64,000 bases of DNA from Agromyces allii. GTDB taxonomy: Bacteria > Actinomycetota > Actinomycetes > Actinomycetales > Microbacteriaceae. Each line of letters starts with the position of its first letter. Position 1 is the first letter of the stretch. The notes below the pieces were generated by a model, which did not search any database, had not been told where the DNA came from, and was given only the letters and a program-made list of their open reading frames with translations. The DNA lies in the NCBI RefSeq assembly GCF_009749385.1, contig NZ_WBIN01000003.1, positions 186,001 through 250,000 on the forward strand, written 5' to 3'. Position numbers and translations under genes: made by a program. Below are positions 28,613 through 38,330 of this stretch, piece after piece.

Positions 28613-30352
28613 TCAGTTGCCGGTGTCGTCGCCGCCGTCGGACCCGGCGTCGGGGGTCGGGGCGGGACTTGCGACCACCGTGACGGTTGCAGCCGGGGAG
28701 GCGGCAGAACTCAGCGCACCGCAGAAGTACAGGTAGCTGATGTTGATGGCTGCACCGTCGGCCGCGTCGGCGTTGACCGTGATCGTCACGTTCGTCGCGT
28801 CGGCGCCCAGCGGCGGTGCGGATGCCGCGGGGCCGTCGACGTTGACCTGGTAGCCCGACCTGGTCTGGCCGGCGGGGCACTGCGCTGCCGTCCAGGAGAC
28901 CTGGATGGATCCGCCGGGGGCGACGGTGGACGGGGTCACCGTGGGCGCCGATCCGGGTGCGGCGGGCGTCTCGGGTGCGGCGTAGGCCGTGACCGTGATC
29001 TCAGAGCCGAGCGGAACGGGCCCGGTCGGGTTCACTTCGTAGACGATGCCGGTACCCGACGGGTCTGCTGCCGGCTTGCCTTCGACGACGTTGGCGACCA
29101 TGCCCAGATCCTGGAGCTTGGCGCGTGCGTCGTCGACCGAGAGGCCGACGAAGTCGGCCGCGGTGATCTGCGCGGTCGTCGGTGCCTCGGAGGTCGGCGG
29201 AGCCGACGTGGGAGGAGCACTCCGCGTGGTCGGCGGCTTCGAGCTCGTCGCCGGGGTGCCACCGCCGCCGCCGTTGACCGCGAGGGCGATGATCGTGCCG
29301 ATGAGCACGATCGCCAGCACGGCGATGAGCACGATGAGCGGCCACGTCCAGGGGTTGCGCTTCTTCTCTTCGGTCGCCTCTTCGGCGTCCTCGTCGCCGG
29401 GGGCACCGGCCGCGCCGGTGCTGAGCACCGTCGTCGCCGCCGTCGCGCCCTGCTGCGGCATCAGCATCGTGGCCGCGGTCGCGCCGCCGGCGATGCCGAG
29501 CACTGCCGGCACGGCCACCGCGGCGCCCTGCACGTCGCCGCGTCGCAGTGCGGAGGCCGCGCGCGCGAGGTGGGCCGAGGTCGGCGGGCGTTCGGCCGGG
29601 TTCTTCGCGATGCACGCGTAGACGAGGTTGCGCACCGGTTCGGAGACGGTGACCGGAAGGTCGGGCGGCGTCTCGTTGATCTGCGCCATGGCGATCGCGA
29701 CCTGCGACTCGCCCGTGAACGGGCGACGGCCGGCGAGGGCCTCGTAGGCCACGATGCCGAGCGAGTAGATGTCGGTCGTGGGCGAGGCCGGGTGGCCGGA
29801 TGCCTGCTCGGGCGAGAGGTACTGCACCGTTCCCATGACCTGGCCGGTCGCGGTGAGCGGAACCTGGTCGGCGATGCGCGCGATGCCGAAGTCGGTGATC
29901 TTCACACGCCCGTCGGGCGTGATGAGCAGGTTGCCGGGCTTGATGTCGCGGTGCACGAGACCGGCCGCGTGGGCGGCCTGGAGCGCGTTCGCCGTCTGGG
30001 CGACGATGTCGAGCACCTTGTCGGTCGAGAGCACGTGCTCCCGCTCGAGGATGGTCGACAGGGCCTCGCCGGGCACGAGTTCCATGACGAGGTAGGCGCT
30101 GCCCTCTTCCTCGCCATAGTCGAAGACATTGGCGATGCCCTCGTGGTTCACGAGTGCGGCGTGGCGGGCCTCGGCGCGGAAGCGCTCGAGGAAGCCCGGG
30201 TCGCCGAGGTACTCGTCTTTCAGGATCTTGATCGCGACCTGTCGGCCGATGACGAGGTCTGTGGCCTGCCACACCTCGCCCATCCCGCCGATCGCGATGC
30301 GGGATTGCAGTTCGTAGCGCCCCCCGAAGGTGAGCCCTGCGCTCGGTCTCAT
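28613..30352 (-). CDS. pknA: Serine/threonine kinase PknA with extracellular extension
   Basis: Encodes 579 residues from ATG 30352, overlapping the pbpA stop as ATGA. Kinase landmarks: IGGMGEVWQATD, Lys42, HRDIKPGN with Asp136, ITDFGIA and GTVQYLSPEQASG. A membrane helix lies near residues 338-360 (WPLIVLIAVLAIVLIGTIIALAV). Mycobacterial PknA has a short outer part; here about 220 residues are outside, with one PASTA-like unit (DFVGLSVDDARAKLQDLGM) and a C-terminal beta-rich domain (SIQVSWTAAQCPAGQTRSGY...NISYLYFCG) with two cysteines. Both kinases share the operon with the phosphatase PstP. Confidence 0.93.
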   Translation of the reverse strand: MRPSAGLTFGGRYELQSRIAIGGMGEVWQATDLVIGRQVAIKILKDEYLGDPGFLERFRAEARHAALVNHEGIANVFDYGEEEGSAYLVMELVPGEALSTILEREHVLSTDKVLDIVAQTANALQAAHAAGLVHRDIKPGNLLITPDGRVKITDFGIARIADQVPLTATGQVMGTVQYLSPEQASGHPASPTTDIYSLGIVAYEALAGRRPFTGESQVAIAMAQINETPPDLPVTVSEPVRNLVYACIAKNPAERPPTSAHLARAASALRRGDVQGAAVAVPAVLGIAGGATAATMLMPQQGATAATTVLSTGAAGAPGDEDAEEATEEKKRNPWTWPLIVLIAVLAIVLIGTIIALAVNGGGGGTPATSSKPPTTRSAPPTSAPPTSEAPTTAQITAADFVGLSVDDARAKLQDLGMVANVVEGKPAADPSGTGIVYEVNPTGPVPLGSEITVTAYAAPETPAAPGSAPTVTPSTVAPGGSIQVSWTAAQCPAGQTRSGYQVNVDGPAASAPPLGADATNVTITVNADAADGAAINISYLYFCGALSSAASPAATVTVVASPAPTPDAGSDGGDDTGN

Positions 30353-31806
30353 TTGTTCAGCACCGCCTCTAGTACCTGCTTTGCGATGGGTGCGGCGATG
30401 AGATTGCCGTACCCCTCCTGACCAAGTCCCCCGCCATCCTCCACGAGTACCGTGATCGCATACTGAGGGTTGTCTGCGGGGGCAAAACCGGTGAACCACA
30501 AGGTGTAAGGGTCATCCTCGCCGTTCTCCGCTGTACCCGTCTTACCGGCCACGCTGACGCCGTCTATTCTTGCATTAGTCGCGGCCCCGGTTTCGACGCC
30601 GTTGACCATCATCTCGGTCATCGTCTTGGCCGTGTCCTCGCTGATCGCTCGGCCGAATTCGGAGCCTTCGAACTCCTGGAGCGGAGTGAAGTCGGGCGCG
30701 GTGATCTGGTCGACCAGGTTCGGGTTCATGACGATGCCGCCGTTCGCGATCGTGGCCGAGACGACGGCCATCTGCAGCGGGGTCGCCCGCACGGTGTACT
30801 GGCCGAAGGCGCTGAGGGCGGTCTGCGGTTCGTCGAGGCCGCGCGGGTATACGCTCTCTTCCGTCATCGTGGGGATCTCGAACGCGTGGTTGAAGCCGAA
30901 CTTCTCGGCCTGCTCGCGGATCGCGTCGTCGCCGAGTTCCATGCCGAGCTCCGCGAACGGGATGTTGCAGGAGAAGCGAAGGGCGTCGGCGAGGGTCACG
31001 GTGGCTCCACCGCTGCCGCAGGTGCCGCCACCGGAGTTGATCACGACGGAGTCGGTGCCGGGGAGCGTCAGCGTCCCGGGGTTCGGGAAGGTGCTCTCGG
31101 GCGTGTAGCGGCCGGACTCGAGCGCTGCTGCGGTGACGACCAGCTTGAAGACCGACCCGGGCGGGTTCATGTCGCCGCCGGTCGCGCGGTTGATGAGGGG
31201 CTCGCTCGGGTCGGCGAGGAGGCCCTCATAGGTCGCCTCGACGGCGGCCCCGTCGTGCACGACCATCGAGTTGGGGTCGAAGGTCGGCTTGGTGACCATG
31301 GCGAGGATGCGGCCGGTCGCCGGCTCGGTCACGACGACGGCGCCCTGGTAGTCGCCGAGGGCGTCCCAGGCGGCCTGCTGGGCCACGGGGTCGATCGCGA
31401 TGTCCACCGAGGCGCCCATGGGGTCCTGTCCGGAGATGAGCCGGTTGATCTTGTCGAAGAACTGGCTCGAGTCCTGCCCGCTGAGGTACTCGTTGAGCGA
31501 GCTCTCGAGTCCGGTGGCCTCGCCGTTCACCGGGATGTAGCCGGTGATGCCGGCGTAGAGCGGGCCGTTCGGGTACACGCGGAGGAACTTGTAGTCGTCG
31601 TCGGAGGGCTGCGAGAACGCGACCGGGGTGCCGTCGACGAGGATCGGGCCGCGCTCGACGGAGAAGCTCGCGTAGAGCGTGCGCGCGTTGCGGGGGTCTG
31701 CGGCGAGGTCGTCGGCCGCGAAGTACTGGATCACGGTCGTCGAGACGAACAACGCCACGAACATCAGCAGCGAGAAGATGCTGACGCGTTTGAGTTCGCG
31801 GTTCAT
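30349..31806 (-). CDS. pbpA: Penicillin-binding protein, class B transpeptidase (PbpA)
   Basis: Encodes 485 residues. One N-terminal membrane anchor (residues 10-29), a dimerisation region, then the transpeptidase. Catalytic motifs are complete: S218-V-F-K221, S279-C-N281 and K422-T-G424. There is a Cys-rich spot (GGGTCGSGGA). It cross-links peptidoglycan and works with the RodA/FtsW glycosyltransferase encoded just upstream. The start overlaps that gene by four bases (ATGA). Confidence 0.95.
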   Translation of the reverse strand: MNRELKRVSIFSLLMFVALFVSTTVIQYFAADDLAADPRNARTLYASFSVERGPILVDGTPVAFSQPSDDDYKFLRVYPNGPLYAGITGYIPVNGEATGLESSLNEYLSGQDSSQFFDKINRLISGQDPMGASVDIAIDPVAQQAAWDALGDYQGAVVVTEPATGRILAMVTKPTFDPNSMVVHDGAAVEATYEGLLADPSEPLINRATGGDMNPPGSVFKLVVTAAALESGRYTPESTFPNPGTLTLPGTDSVVINSGGGTCGSGGATVTLADALRFSCNIPFAELGMELGDDAIREQAEKFGFNHAFEIPTMTEESVYPRGLDEPQTALSAFGQYTVRATPLQMAVVSATIANGGIVMNPNLVDQITAPDFTPLQEFEGSEFGRAISEDTAKTMTEMMVNGVETGAATNARIDGVSVAGKTGTAENGEDDPYTLWFTGFAPADNPQYAITVLVEDGGGLGQEGYGNLIAAPIAKQVLEAVLNK

Positions 31807-33254
31807 CCGTCGATCACCAGCCTCGGATGGTTGCGGACCGTGTCGGAGAGCCGCAGGAGCAGCGCGATGATGATCCAGTTGGCCACGAGCGAGGATCCGC
31901 CCGCGGCGAGGAACGGCGTCGTCAGACCCGTGAGCGGGATCACGCGGGTCACGCCGCCGACGACGATGAACACCTGCAGCGCGATGACGAACGCGAGGCC
32001 GACGCCGAGCAGCTTGCCGAAGTCGTCCTGGCCGGCGAACCCGATGCGGAAGCCGCGGGCGACGAGCAGCACGTAGAGGGCGAGGATCGCGAACAGACCC
32101 GCGAGGCCCAGCTCCTCGCCGAGGCTCGCGATGATGTAGTCGCTCTGCGGCACCGGCGTGAGCTCGGGGCTGCCCTGCCCCCATCCGGTGCCGATCAGGC
32201 CTCCGTTGGCCAGGCCGAACAGGCCCTGCACGAGCTGGTAGCTCCCGCCGGGGTCGGCGTTGTAACGGGCGTCGCTCAGCGGATCGAGCCAGTTCTGGAA
32301 GCGGTTGTTCACGTAGTCGAGCGTCTGGCTCGCGATGAGCGCACCCGCGAGGAAGAGCGAGAGGCCGAGCACGACCCACGAGAGGCGGCTCGTCGCGACG
32401 TAGAGCATGACGAGGAAGAGGCCGAAGTAGAGCAGTGCGGTTCCGAGGTCGCGCTGGAACACGATGACGCTCATCGAGAGCGCCCACACGATGAGCAGCG
32501 GGCCGAGGTCGCGGGCCCGCGGGAACCGCATGCCGAGGAACTGCTTGCCGACCATCGACAGCGAGTCGCGATTGCGCACGAGGTACCCGGCGAAGAACAC
32601 CGCGAGGGCGATCTTCGCGATCTCGCCCGGCTGGAAGGTGGCGATGTCGCCGATGCCGATCCAGACCCGTGCACCGCCGCGATTCTGGCCGAGGCCGGGC
32701 ACGAGCGGCAGCATGAGCAGGATGATCGCGACGAAGCCCGCGACGTACGTGTACCGGAAGAGCACCCGGTGGTTGCGGATCAGCAGGATCGTGGCGATGG
32801 CGCAGATGATCGCGATCGCGCTCCAGACGATCTGGCGAACGGCCGCGCTCTGCCATCCGGAGTCGCCGTCGGCGATGTCGATGCGGTAGATCATCGCGAT
32901 GCCGAGGCCGTTGAGCACGGTCGCGATGGGGAGCAGGAACGGGTCGGCGTCGCGCGCGACGAAGCGCATGGCGATGTGCAGGCCGAACACGAGCACCGAG
33001 AGGCCGGCGCCGAGCAGCACGAGTTGCGTGTCGACGCGTCCGAGGGCGCCGAGCTGCACGAGCACGATCGAGGCCGCATTGATGAGGCAGGCCATGAGCA
33101 GCAGCCAGAACTCGAGGTTGCGCAGTCGCTGCGGCATCCTGATGCGACGGATGCCGGCCGGCGGCGTGCTCGCGGGCGGCTGCGCCGAGGAGGCCTGCGC
33201 GGTCGGGGTCGGCGCGCTCGGGGTCTGGCCGATCAGGCCGTCGAAGTCACTCAA
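31803..33254 (-). CDS. rodA: SEDS peptidoglycan glycosyltransferase (RodA/FtsW family)
   Basis: Encodes 483 residues, about 12 membrane helices. TTG 33254 is used because GGAGGAG lies four to ten bases upstream; the gene overlaps pstP by eight bases. SEDS landmarks: GARVWIGIGDIATFQPGEIAKIALAVF with the lipid-II pocket, VFQRDLGTALLYFG with the catalytic Asp, and the GEELGLAGLFAIL loop. The N-terminal 40 residues are Pro/Ala-rich and cytosolic. By operon position it is the RodA-type enzyme pairing with PbpA. Confidence 0.94.
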   Translation of the reverse strand: MSDFDGLIGQTPSAPTPTAQASSAQPPASTPPAGIRRIRMPQRLRNLEFWLLLMACLINAASIVLVQLGALGRVDTQLVLLGAGLSVLVFGLHIAMRFVARDADPFLLPIATVLNGLGIAMIYRIDIADGDSGWQSAAVRQIVWSAIAIICAIATILLIRNHRVLFRYTYVAGFVAIILLMLPLVPGLGQNRGGARVWIGIGDIATFQPGEIAKIALAVFFAGYLVRNRDSLSMVGKQFLGMRFPRARDLGPLLIVWALSMSVIVFQRDLGTALLYFGLFLVMLYVATSRLSWVVLGLSLFLAGALIASQTLDYVNNRFQNWLDPLSDARYNADPGGSYQLVQGLFGLANGGLIGTGWGQGSPELTPVPQSDYIIASLGEELGLAGLFAILALYVLLVARGFRIGFAGQDDFGKLLGVGLAFVIALQVFIVVGGVTRVIPLTGLTTPFLAAGGSSLVANWIIIALLLRLSDTVRNHPRLVIDG

Positions 33255-34479
33255 GGGACTCCTCCAATCGCGACACGATCTTCGTCGCGTCGGTCAGCGA
33301 GCCCGCGTTGATGGTCTTCTCGACGCGCTGCTGGTCGTACGGACGGAGTTCGGAGACGTCGATGGTGGTCTCGCGGTAGAGCTCGTGCATCGAGATGGGC
33401 CCGATGTCCTGCTGGATGCCCTGGAAGATGGCGACCCGGCCGTTGGACTCGCCCACGTAGAAGCGGGTCTGGGTCCACTGGTAGCCGAGCACCACGACCG
33501 CGACGATCGCGGCGATGAGCGCGAAGATCCAGAAGCCCCAGACCCAGCGGCGGCGCCGGCGTCGACGGGCGTCCTCTTCGAGGATCTCGTCGAAGAAGTC
33601 CTCGGAGTCGGGCTCGAAGTGCGTCTCCTGCACGGGGTGCGGGCGGAACGGCGTCAGGCGGATGGCGCGTGCGCGCACGGGCTCGGAGGGCGCACCGAAC
33701 GCGAGCGGGGCCGCGGCCGAGCCGACGACGAGCGGCGGGGTCGCGGGCGCGGGCGGGTCGCCGATGTCGACGATCACGACGGTGACGTTGTCGGGGGCTC
33801 CGCCGTCGAGCGAGGCCTTCACGAGCCGGTCGGCGACCTGCTTCGCGCCGGCATCGGCCGCGAGCTGCTCCTGCAGCTCGTCGAACGACACGACGCCCGA
33901 GAGGCCGTCGGAGCAGATCAACCAGCGATCTCCGGGTCGCGTGTCGAGCACCATGGAGTCGATCTCGGGGGAGGCCTCGACGTCGCCGAGCACGCGCATG
34001 AGCACCGAGCGGCGGGGGTGCACCATCGCCTCCTCGGCGGTGATGCGACCGGCGTCGACGAGGCGCTGCACGAACGTGTGGTCGATGGAGATCTGGCTGA
34101 GTTCGCCCGACCGGAGCAGGTAGATGCGCGAGTCGCCGATGTGCGCGATGACCATGCGGTCCTCGTGCAGGAGCATCGCCGAAGCGGTCGTGCCCATGCC
34201 GGTGAGCTCGGAGTGGCCGGCGACGGTCTCGGCGAGCCGTCGATTGGCCGCGATCAGGGCGCCCTCGAGCGCGGCGGCGGCCTCGGGGGCGGTCTGGTAG
34301 TCGGCGTCGGCCTCGGCGACGCGCTGCGTGACGATCGCGCTCGCGACGTCACCGCCGGCGTGCCCGCCCATGCCGTCGGCCACCAGGAACAGCCGTCGCC
34401 CCGAATAGCCGGAGTCCTGGTTGTTGGAGCGGATGCGTCCGACATGCGAGACCGCGGCGCTCGCCTTGATCGAGGCCAT
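33247..34479 (-). CDS. pstP: PP2C-family serine/threonine phosphatase PstP
   Basis: Encodes 410 residues. Catalytic domain (1-235) with the metal-binding motifs R-S-N-N-Q-D-S, LVADGMGGHAGGDVAS, AHIGDSRIYLLR, LICSDGLSGVV and GAPDNVTVVIVDIG. A membrane helix (about 300-322, WVWGFWIFALIAAIVAVVVLGY) is followed by an extracellular domain of about 85 residues (FYVGESNGRVAIFQGI...). This matches mycobacterial PstP, which dephosphorylates PknA/PknB and their targets. The region between enzyme and membrane is a 60-residue disordered linker with a stretch of six or more arginines. Confidence 0.95.
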   Translation of the reverse strand: MASIKASAAVSHVGRIRSNNQDSGYSGRRLFLVADGMGGHAGGDVASAIVTQRVAEADADYQTAPEAAAALEGALIAANRRLAETVAGHSELTGMGTTASAMLLHEDRMVIAHIGDSRIYLLRSGELSQISIDHTFVQRLVDAGRITAEEAMVHPRRSVLMRVLGDVEASPEIDSMVLDTRPGDRWLICSDGLSGVVSFDELQEQLAADAGAKQVADRLVKASLDGGAPDNVTVVIVDIGDPPAPATPPLVVGSAAAPLAFGAPSEPVRARAIRLTPFRPHPVQETHFEPDSEDFFDEILEEDARRRRRRRWVWGFWIFALIAAIVAVVVLGYQWTQTRFYVGESNGRVAIFQGIQQDIGPISMHELYRETTIDVSELRPYDQQRVEKTINAGSLTDATKIVSRLEESLE

Positions 34480-34482
34480 GGG

Positions 34483-35013
34483 CTACCGCCGCAGCTCGAA
34501 CGTCGTCGCTCCGACCTTGATGGTCGCTCCGAGGGGGATCTGCACGGGCACGGTGACGCGCGCCCCGTTGAGGAACGTGCCGTTGGTCGAGTCGAGGTCC
34601 TGCAGCATCCACTGGCCGTTCCAGAGCATCATGCGCGCGTGGTGGGTGGACGTGTAGTCGTCGCGGATGATGATCGCCGAGTCGCTCGACCGGCCGATCG
34701 TGATCTCGTCGCGGCCGAGGGGGAACTCGGTGCCGGCCTTCTGCCCGCTCGTGATCACGAGCCGCAGGGGCCCGTCGCCGGCGGGCGGCGTGGTCGGGCG
34801 GGAGACGGGCGCCGTGGCGGCCGCCGCTGCCACGGGGGCCGCGGCCGGGAACGCCGCTGCGGGTGAGGGTGCTGCCGCGGCGCTCTCGGGCTGGAGCTTG
34901 CGCACCCGCTGCCCGAACAGGTCGCTGCGCAGGGCGTAGACGATCGAGAAGATGAACGCCCACAGCAGCAGGAGGAACCCGAGTTGCAGAACGAGCAGCG
35001 TCAGTTCACTCAT
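34483..35013 (-). CDS. fhaB: FHA-domain membrane-anchored protein FhaB (FipA)
   Basis: Encodes 176 residues. An N-terminal membrane helix (LTLLVLQLGFLLLLWAFIFSIVYAL) is followed by a Pro/Ala linker (40-80) and a C-terminal FHA domain with FPLGRDEITIGRSSDSAIII, TSTHHARM and DLDSTNGTFLNG. FHA domains bind phosphothreonine, here likely made by PknA/PknB. In mycobacteria it interacts with FtsZ and FtsQ. It overlaps fhaA by four bases. Confidence 0.94.
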   Translation of the reverse strand: MSELTLLVLQLGFLLLLWAFIFSIVYALRSDLFGQRVRKLQPESAAAAPSPAAAFPAAAPVAAAAATAPVSRPTTPPAGDGPLRLVITSGQKAGTEFPLGRDEITIGRSSDSAIIIRDDYTSTHHARMMLWNGQWMLQDLDSTNGTFLNGARVTVPVQIPLGATIKVGATTFELRR

Positions 35014-35747
35014 TCGGCCGGCCCCCAGAACCCGCCGACGTCATGACGTTCGGTGGCCGGGTCGGCGCGGGGCGCGGGGGTTGCGGCTTGGGCGAGCACT
35101 CGGAACACGATACGCGAGCGCCCGATGGTGATGACGGAGTCGGGTTCGAGGATCGCCTCGGTCACGCGTGCGCCGTTCAACTGCGTGCCGTTCGTCGAGC
35201 CGAGGTCGCGGACGCGTGCGCGCGAGCCGTCCCACTGCACCTCGGCGTGCCGGCGCGAGGCGCCGGAGTCGTCGATGGTGATGTCGGCCTCGCTGCCCCG
35301 GCCGATGACCGTGCGTCCTTTGATGATCGGATGCCGCGTGCCGCCGATGTCGAGAACCGGGGTCCAGGCGACCTGGCCCTTCACGTTGCGCGAGTCGACC
35401 TGCACCATGCCCTCGGACAGGCCCGCGTCGGAGCGCAGCGAGATCGTGATGCCGCCGGCGAACTGGAAGTGCTGGCTCGCGGCGTGCTTCTGCACGAGGT
35501 CGACGAGCTCGTCGGTGAGTGCGGGCCCGAGGGAGGTCATGCGCTCGTGGTCGGCGGGCGCCATGCGCACGACGAACTGATTGGGGACGAGCACGCGATC
35601 GCGCGACACGACCGCCGCCTTCGTGTCGAGCTCGCGCTTCAGCGCCGCCGTGATCTCGACGGGCTGCAGCCCCGAGCGAAAGGTCTTCGCGAAGGCGCCG
35701 TTGACGGCGCGCTCGAGACCTTTCTCGAAGTTGTCCAGTAGGCCCAC
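35010..35747 (-). CDS. fhaA: DUF3662/FHA-domain protein FhaA
   Basis: Encodes 245 residues from GTG 35747 (MGLLDNFEKGLERAVNGAFAKTFRSGLQPVEI), the first gene of the operon. The N-terminal domain (1-125) is DUF3662; residues 150-235 are an FHA domain with RTVIGRGSEADITIDDSGASRRHAEVQW and DLGSTNGTQLNG. FhaA binds phosphorylated MviN in mycobacteria and regulates peptidoglycan synthesis. The GGGAGA in front of the GTG is a fair ribosome site. A TAGCAT box is 34 bases upstream. Confidence 0.94.
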   Translation of the reverse strand: MGLLDNFEKGLERAVNGAFAKTFRSGLQPVEITAALKRELDTKAAVVSRDRVLVPNQFVVRMAPADHERMTSLGPALTDELVDLVQKHAASQHFQFAGGITISLRSDAGLSEGMVQVDSRNVKGQVAWTPVLDIGGTRHPIIKGRTVIGRGSEADITIDDSGASRRHAEVQWDGSRARVRDLGSTNGTQLNGARVTEAILEPDSVITIGRSRIVFRVLAQAATPAPRADPATERHDVGGFWGPAE

Positions 35748-35780
35748 AGGTCTCCCGATCCGGTTCCGTGATTGTGTGAC

Positions 35781-35786
35781 ATGCTA
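35781..35786 (-). promoter_or_regulatory. -10 box of the fhaA-pknB operon
   Basis: TAGCAT on the minus strand, 34 bases before the fhaA GTG, in the 66-base gap to the GH65 gene. Confidence 0.45.
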
Positions 35787-35813
35787 GCCCGCTCCACTGG
35801 GAACGGGCATTCA

Positions 35814-38330
35814 TCAGTCCACCGGTATGGCGGTCTCGTCGCTGTCGAGGTCGAGCGAGAGCGTCGGGATCGACGCCGTCAGCAGGGTGCCGTCGGATCG
35901 ACGCGAGCCCGTGACGTCCTTCATGCGCGGCGCGCCGGTGAGACGCGGACCATGGCCGTCGAGCGGCACCGAGACATCCGCCCCGGCTCGGATCAGCACC
36001 TTCTCGCCGCGCACCGCGACCTCGGCGAACTCGCCCTCCTCGACGTGGAAGGCGATCGCGTCGGGCTCGAGCGTGACGCGCAGGCGCGTGCCGCGAAGCG
36101 TGATGCGGAACTCGAGGCGGCTCCACCCGTCCGGCAGGCGCGGATCGAACGTGAACCGGCCGCCGTGGTCGCGGAATCCGCCGAAGCCCATGACGAGTGC
36201 GCCCCACACGCCGCCCGTCGACGCGACGTGCACGCCGTCGGCCGCGTTGTGGTGCAGGTCGGCGAGGTCGACGTAGAGCGCCGAGCGGAAGTAGCGCACG
36301 GCGAGGTCGTGGTAGCCGACCTCGGCGGCGATGATCGACTGCACGACCGCCGAGAGGGTCGAGTCGCCCGTGGTCAGCGGGTCGTAGTACTCGAAGTCGG
36401 CGAGTTTCTGCTCGGCCGAGAACCGGTCGCCCTGCAGGTACAGGGCGAGCACGACGTCGGCCTGCTTCAGCACCTGGAAGCGGTAGATCACGAGCGGGTG
36501 GTAGTGCAGCAGCAGCGGGCGGCTGCTCTCGGGGGTGTTCTCGAGGTCCCACAGCTCCTTCTCGAGGAAGGCCGAGTCCTGCGGGTGCACGCCGAGCTGC
36601 TCGTCGAACGGGATGTGCATGTGCGCGGCGGCGCGGCGCCACTCCGCCACCTCGCCGGCCGTCACCCCGAGGCGGGCGACGAGCTTCGCGTACCCGACCG
36701 GGTCGCGCAGCTGCAGGCTGTCGACGGCGGATGCCGCGGACGCGAGGTTCGCCCGCGCCATGACGTTCGTGTACAGGTTGTCGTTCACGACGGTCGTGTA
36801 CTCGTCGGGTCCGGTGACGCCGTGGATGTGGAAGACGTCGTCGACCGTGCCGCCGGATCGCCAGAACCCGAGATCCTCCCACATGCGCGCCGTCTCGACG
36901 AGGATGTCGATCGCCCCGCGCCCCAGGAAGTCGGTGTCGCCGGTGGCCGCCACGTACTGGCACAGCGCGAAGGCGATGTCGGCATCGATGTGGTACTGCG
37001 CCGTGCCCGCCGCGTAGTAGGCGGAGGATTCGAGCCCGTTGATCGTGCGCCACGGGAACAGGGCGCCCCGCTGGTTCAGCTCGAGGGCCCTGGCGCGCGC
37101 GTTGTCGAGCATGCGCTGGCGGAACCGAAGCACGTTGCGCGCCACGATCGGCGCCGTGAAGCTGAGGAACGGCATCACGTAGATCTCGGTGTCCCAGAAG
37201 TAGTGTCCGCCGTAGCCCGAGCCGCTCACGCCCTTCGCCGCGACCCCGTCGCCGTCGGTGCGGGCGGTGGCTTGCGCCAGCTGGAACAGGTTCCACCGCA
37301 CGGCCTGCTGCACCTCGGATTCGCCGTCGATCGCGACATCCGACCGCTCCCAGAAGTCGTCGAGCCACGCGCGCTGGTGCTCGAACAGCTCGGCGACGCC
37401 CTGCTCGGCGCCCCGGTCGAGCGTGCGGTCGCAGCGGTCGACGAGTTCGCGCGCCGGCACCTTGCGGGCCGTGTGGTAGCTGATGAACTTCGTGACCCGG
37501 ATCGGCTTGCCCTGCTCGGCGCGCACCCGGTAGATGTGCTTCGCCAGGTCGTCGCCGACGGAGCCCGACTCGGTGAAGTCGTTCTCGGTCGCGATGGCGT
37601 GCTCGACGCCGACCGCGATCGTCATGCCCGAGTTCGTGCACTGGTAGCCGAGCATGTAGCGGCCGCCCTCGTGGCGCTGCACACGTGGCTGCAGCACGCG
37701 GTCGGCGAACATCTCGGCCTTGCGCGGGTCGAACGCGCTCGGCGCCTCCTGCACACCGCCGCGGTACTCGTCGCGACCGTCCTGACGGTTGAGGATCTGG
37801 CTCGAGATCGTCACCGCGGCATCGGCGTCGAGCATCTCGACCTCGTAGTCGAGCACGGCGAGGTGCCGGTCGGTGAACGAGACCATGCGGCGGCTCGTGA
37901 TGCGCACATGCTTGCCCGACGGCGTGCGCCACACGATCGCGCGCGACAGGGCGCCCTGACGGAAGTCGAGGCGGCGCTCGTAGTCGATCAGTTCGGCGAT
38001 CGTGATCACGAGCGGTTCGTCGTCGACGTAGAGACGGATCACCTTCGCGTCGGGGGCGTTCACGATCGTCTGCCCGACGCGCGCGAACCCGAACGCCTCC
38101 TCGGCATGGCGGATCGGCCAGGTCTCGTGGAACCCGTTCACGAACGTGCCGTGCAGGTGCCCGTCGCGCCCCTCTTCGATGTTGCCGCGCAGGCCCAGGT
38201 AGCCGTTGCCCACGGCGAACAGCGTCTCGGTGCGGCCCATGTCGTCGAGGCCGAACTCGGTCTCGACGAGCGCCCACTCGTCGATGGGGAACCGGTTGCG
38301 GTCGAGCGGGTCGGTGTCGGCGAACCTCAT
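35814..38330 (-). CDS. Glycoside hydrolase family 65 disaccharide phosphorylase
   Basis: Encodes 838 residues. The N-terminal domain holds FAVGNGYLGLRGNIEEG. The (alpha/alpha)6 catalytic domain has the family sequence GSGYGGHYFWDTEIYVMPF and the general acid Glu510 in GVTGPDEYTTVVNDN; phosphate-binding loop residues follow. Phosphorylases of this family split maltose, trehalose, kojibiose or nigerose to beta-glucose-1-phosphate and glucose. The neighbouring beta-phosphoglucomutase converts that product. The exact disaccharide cannot be told. The gene overlaps its neighbour by four bases. Confidence 0.9.
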   Translation of the reverse strand: MRFADTDPLDRNRFPIDEWALVETEFGLDDMGRTETLFAVGNGYLGLRGNIEEGRDGHLHGTFVNGFHETWPIRHAEEAFGFARVGQTIVNAPDAKVIRLYVDDEPLVITIAELIDYERRLDFRQGALSRAIVWRTPSGKHVRITSRRMVSFTDRHLAVLDYEVEMLDADAAVTISSQILNRQDGRDEYRGGVQEAPSAFDPRKAEMFADRVLQPRVQRHEGGRYMLGYQCTNSGMTIAVGVEHAIATENDFTESGSVGDDLAKHIYRVRAEQGKPIRVTKFISYHTARKVPARELVDRCDRTLDRGAEQGVAELFEHQRAWLDDFWERSDVAIDGESEVQQAVRWNLFQLAQATARTDGDGVAAKGVSGSGYGGHYFWDTEIYVMPFLSFTAPIVARNVLRFRQRMLDNARARALELNQRGALFPWRTINGLESSAYYAAGTAQYHIDADIAFALCQYVAATGDTDFLGRGAIDILVETARMWEDLGFWRSGGTVDDVFHIHGVTGPDEYTTVVNDNLYTNVMARANLASAASAVDSLQLRDPVGYAKLVARLGVTAGEVAEWRRAAAHMHIPFDEQLGVHPQDSAFLEKELWDLENTPESSRPLLLHYHPLVIYRFQVLKQADVVLALYLQGDRFSAEQKLADFEYYDPLTTGDSTLSAVVQSIIAAEVGYHDLAVRYFRSALYVDLADLHHNAADGVHVASTGGVWGALVMGFGGFRDHGGRFTFDPRLPDGWSRLEFRITLRGTRLRVTLEPDAIAFHVEEGEFAEVAVRGEKVLIRAGADVSVPLDGHGPRLTGAPRMKDVTGSRRSDGTLLTASIPTLSLDLDSDETAIPVD

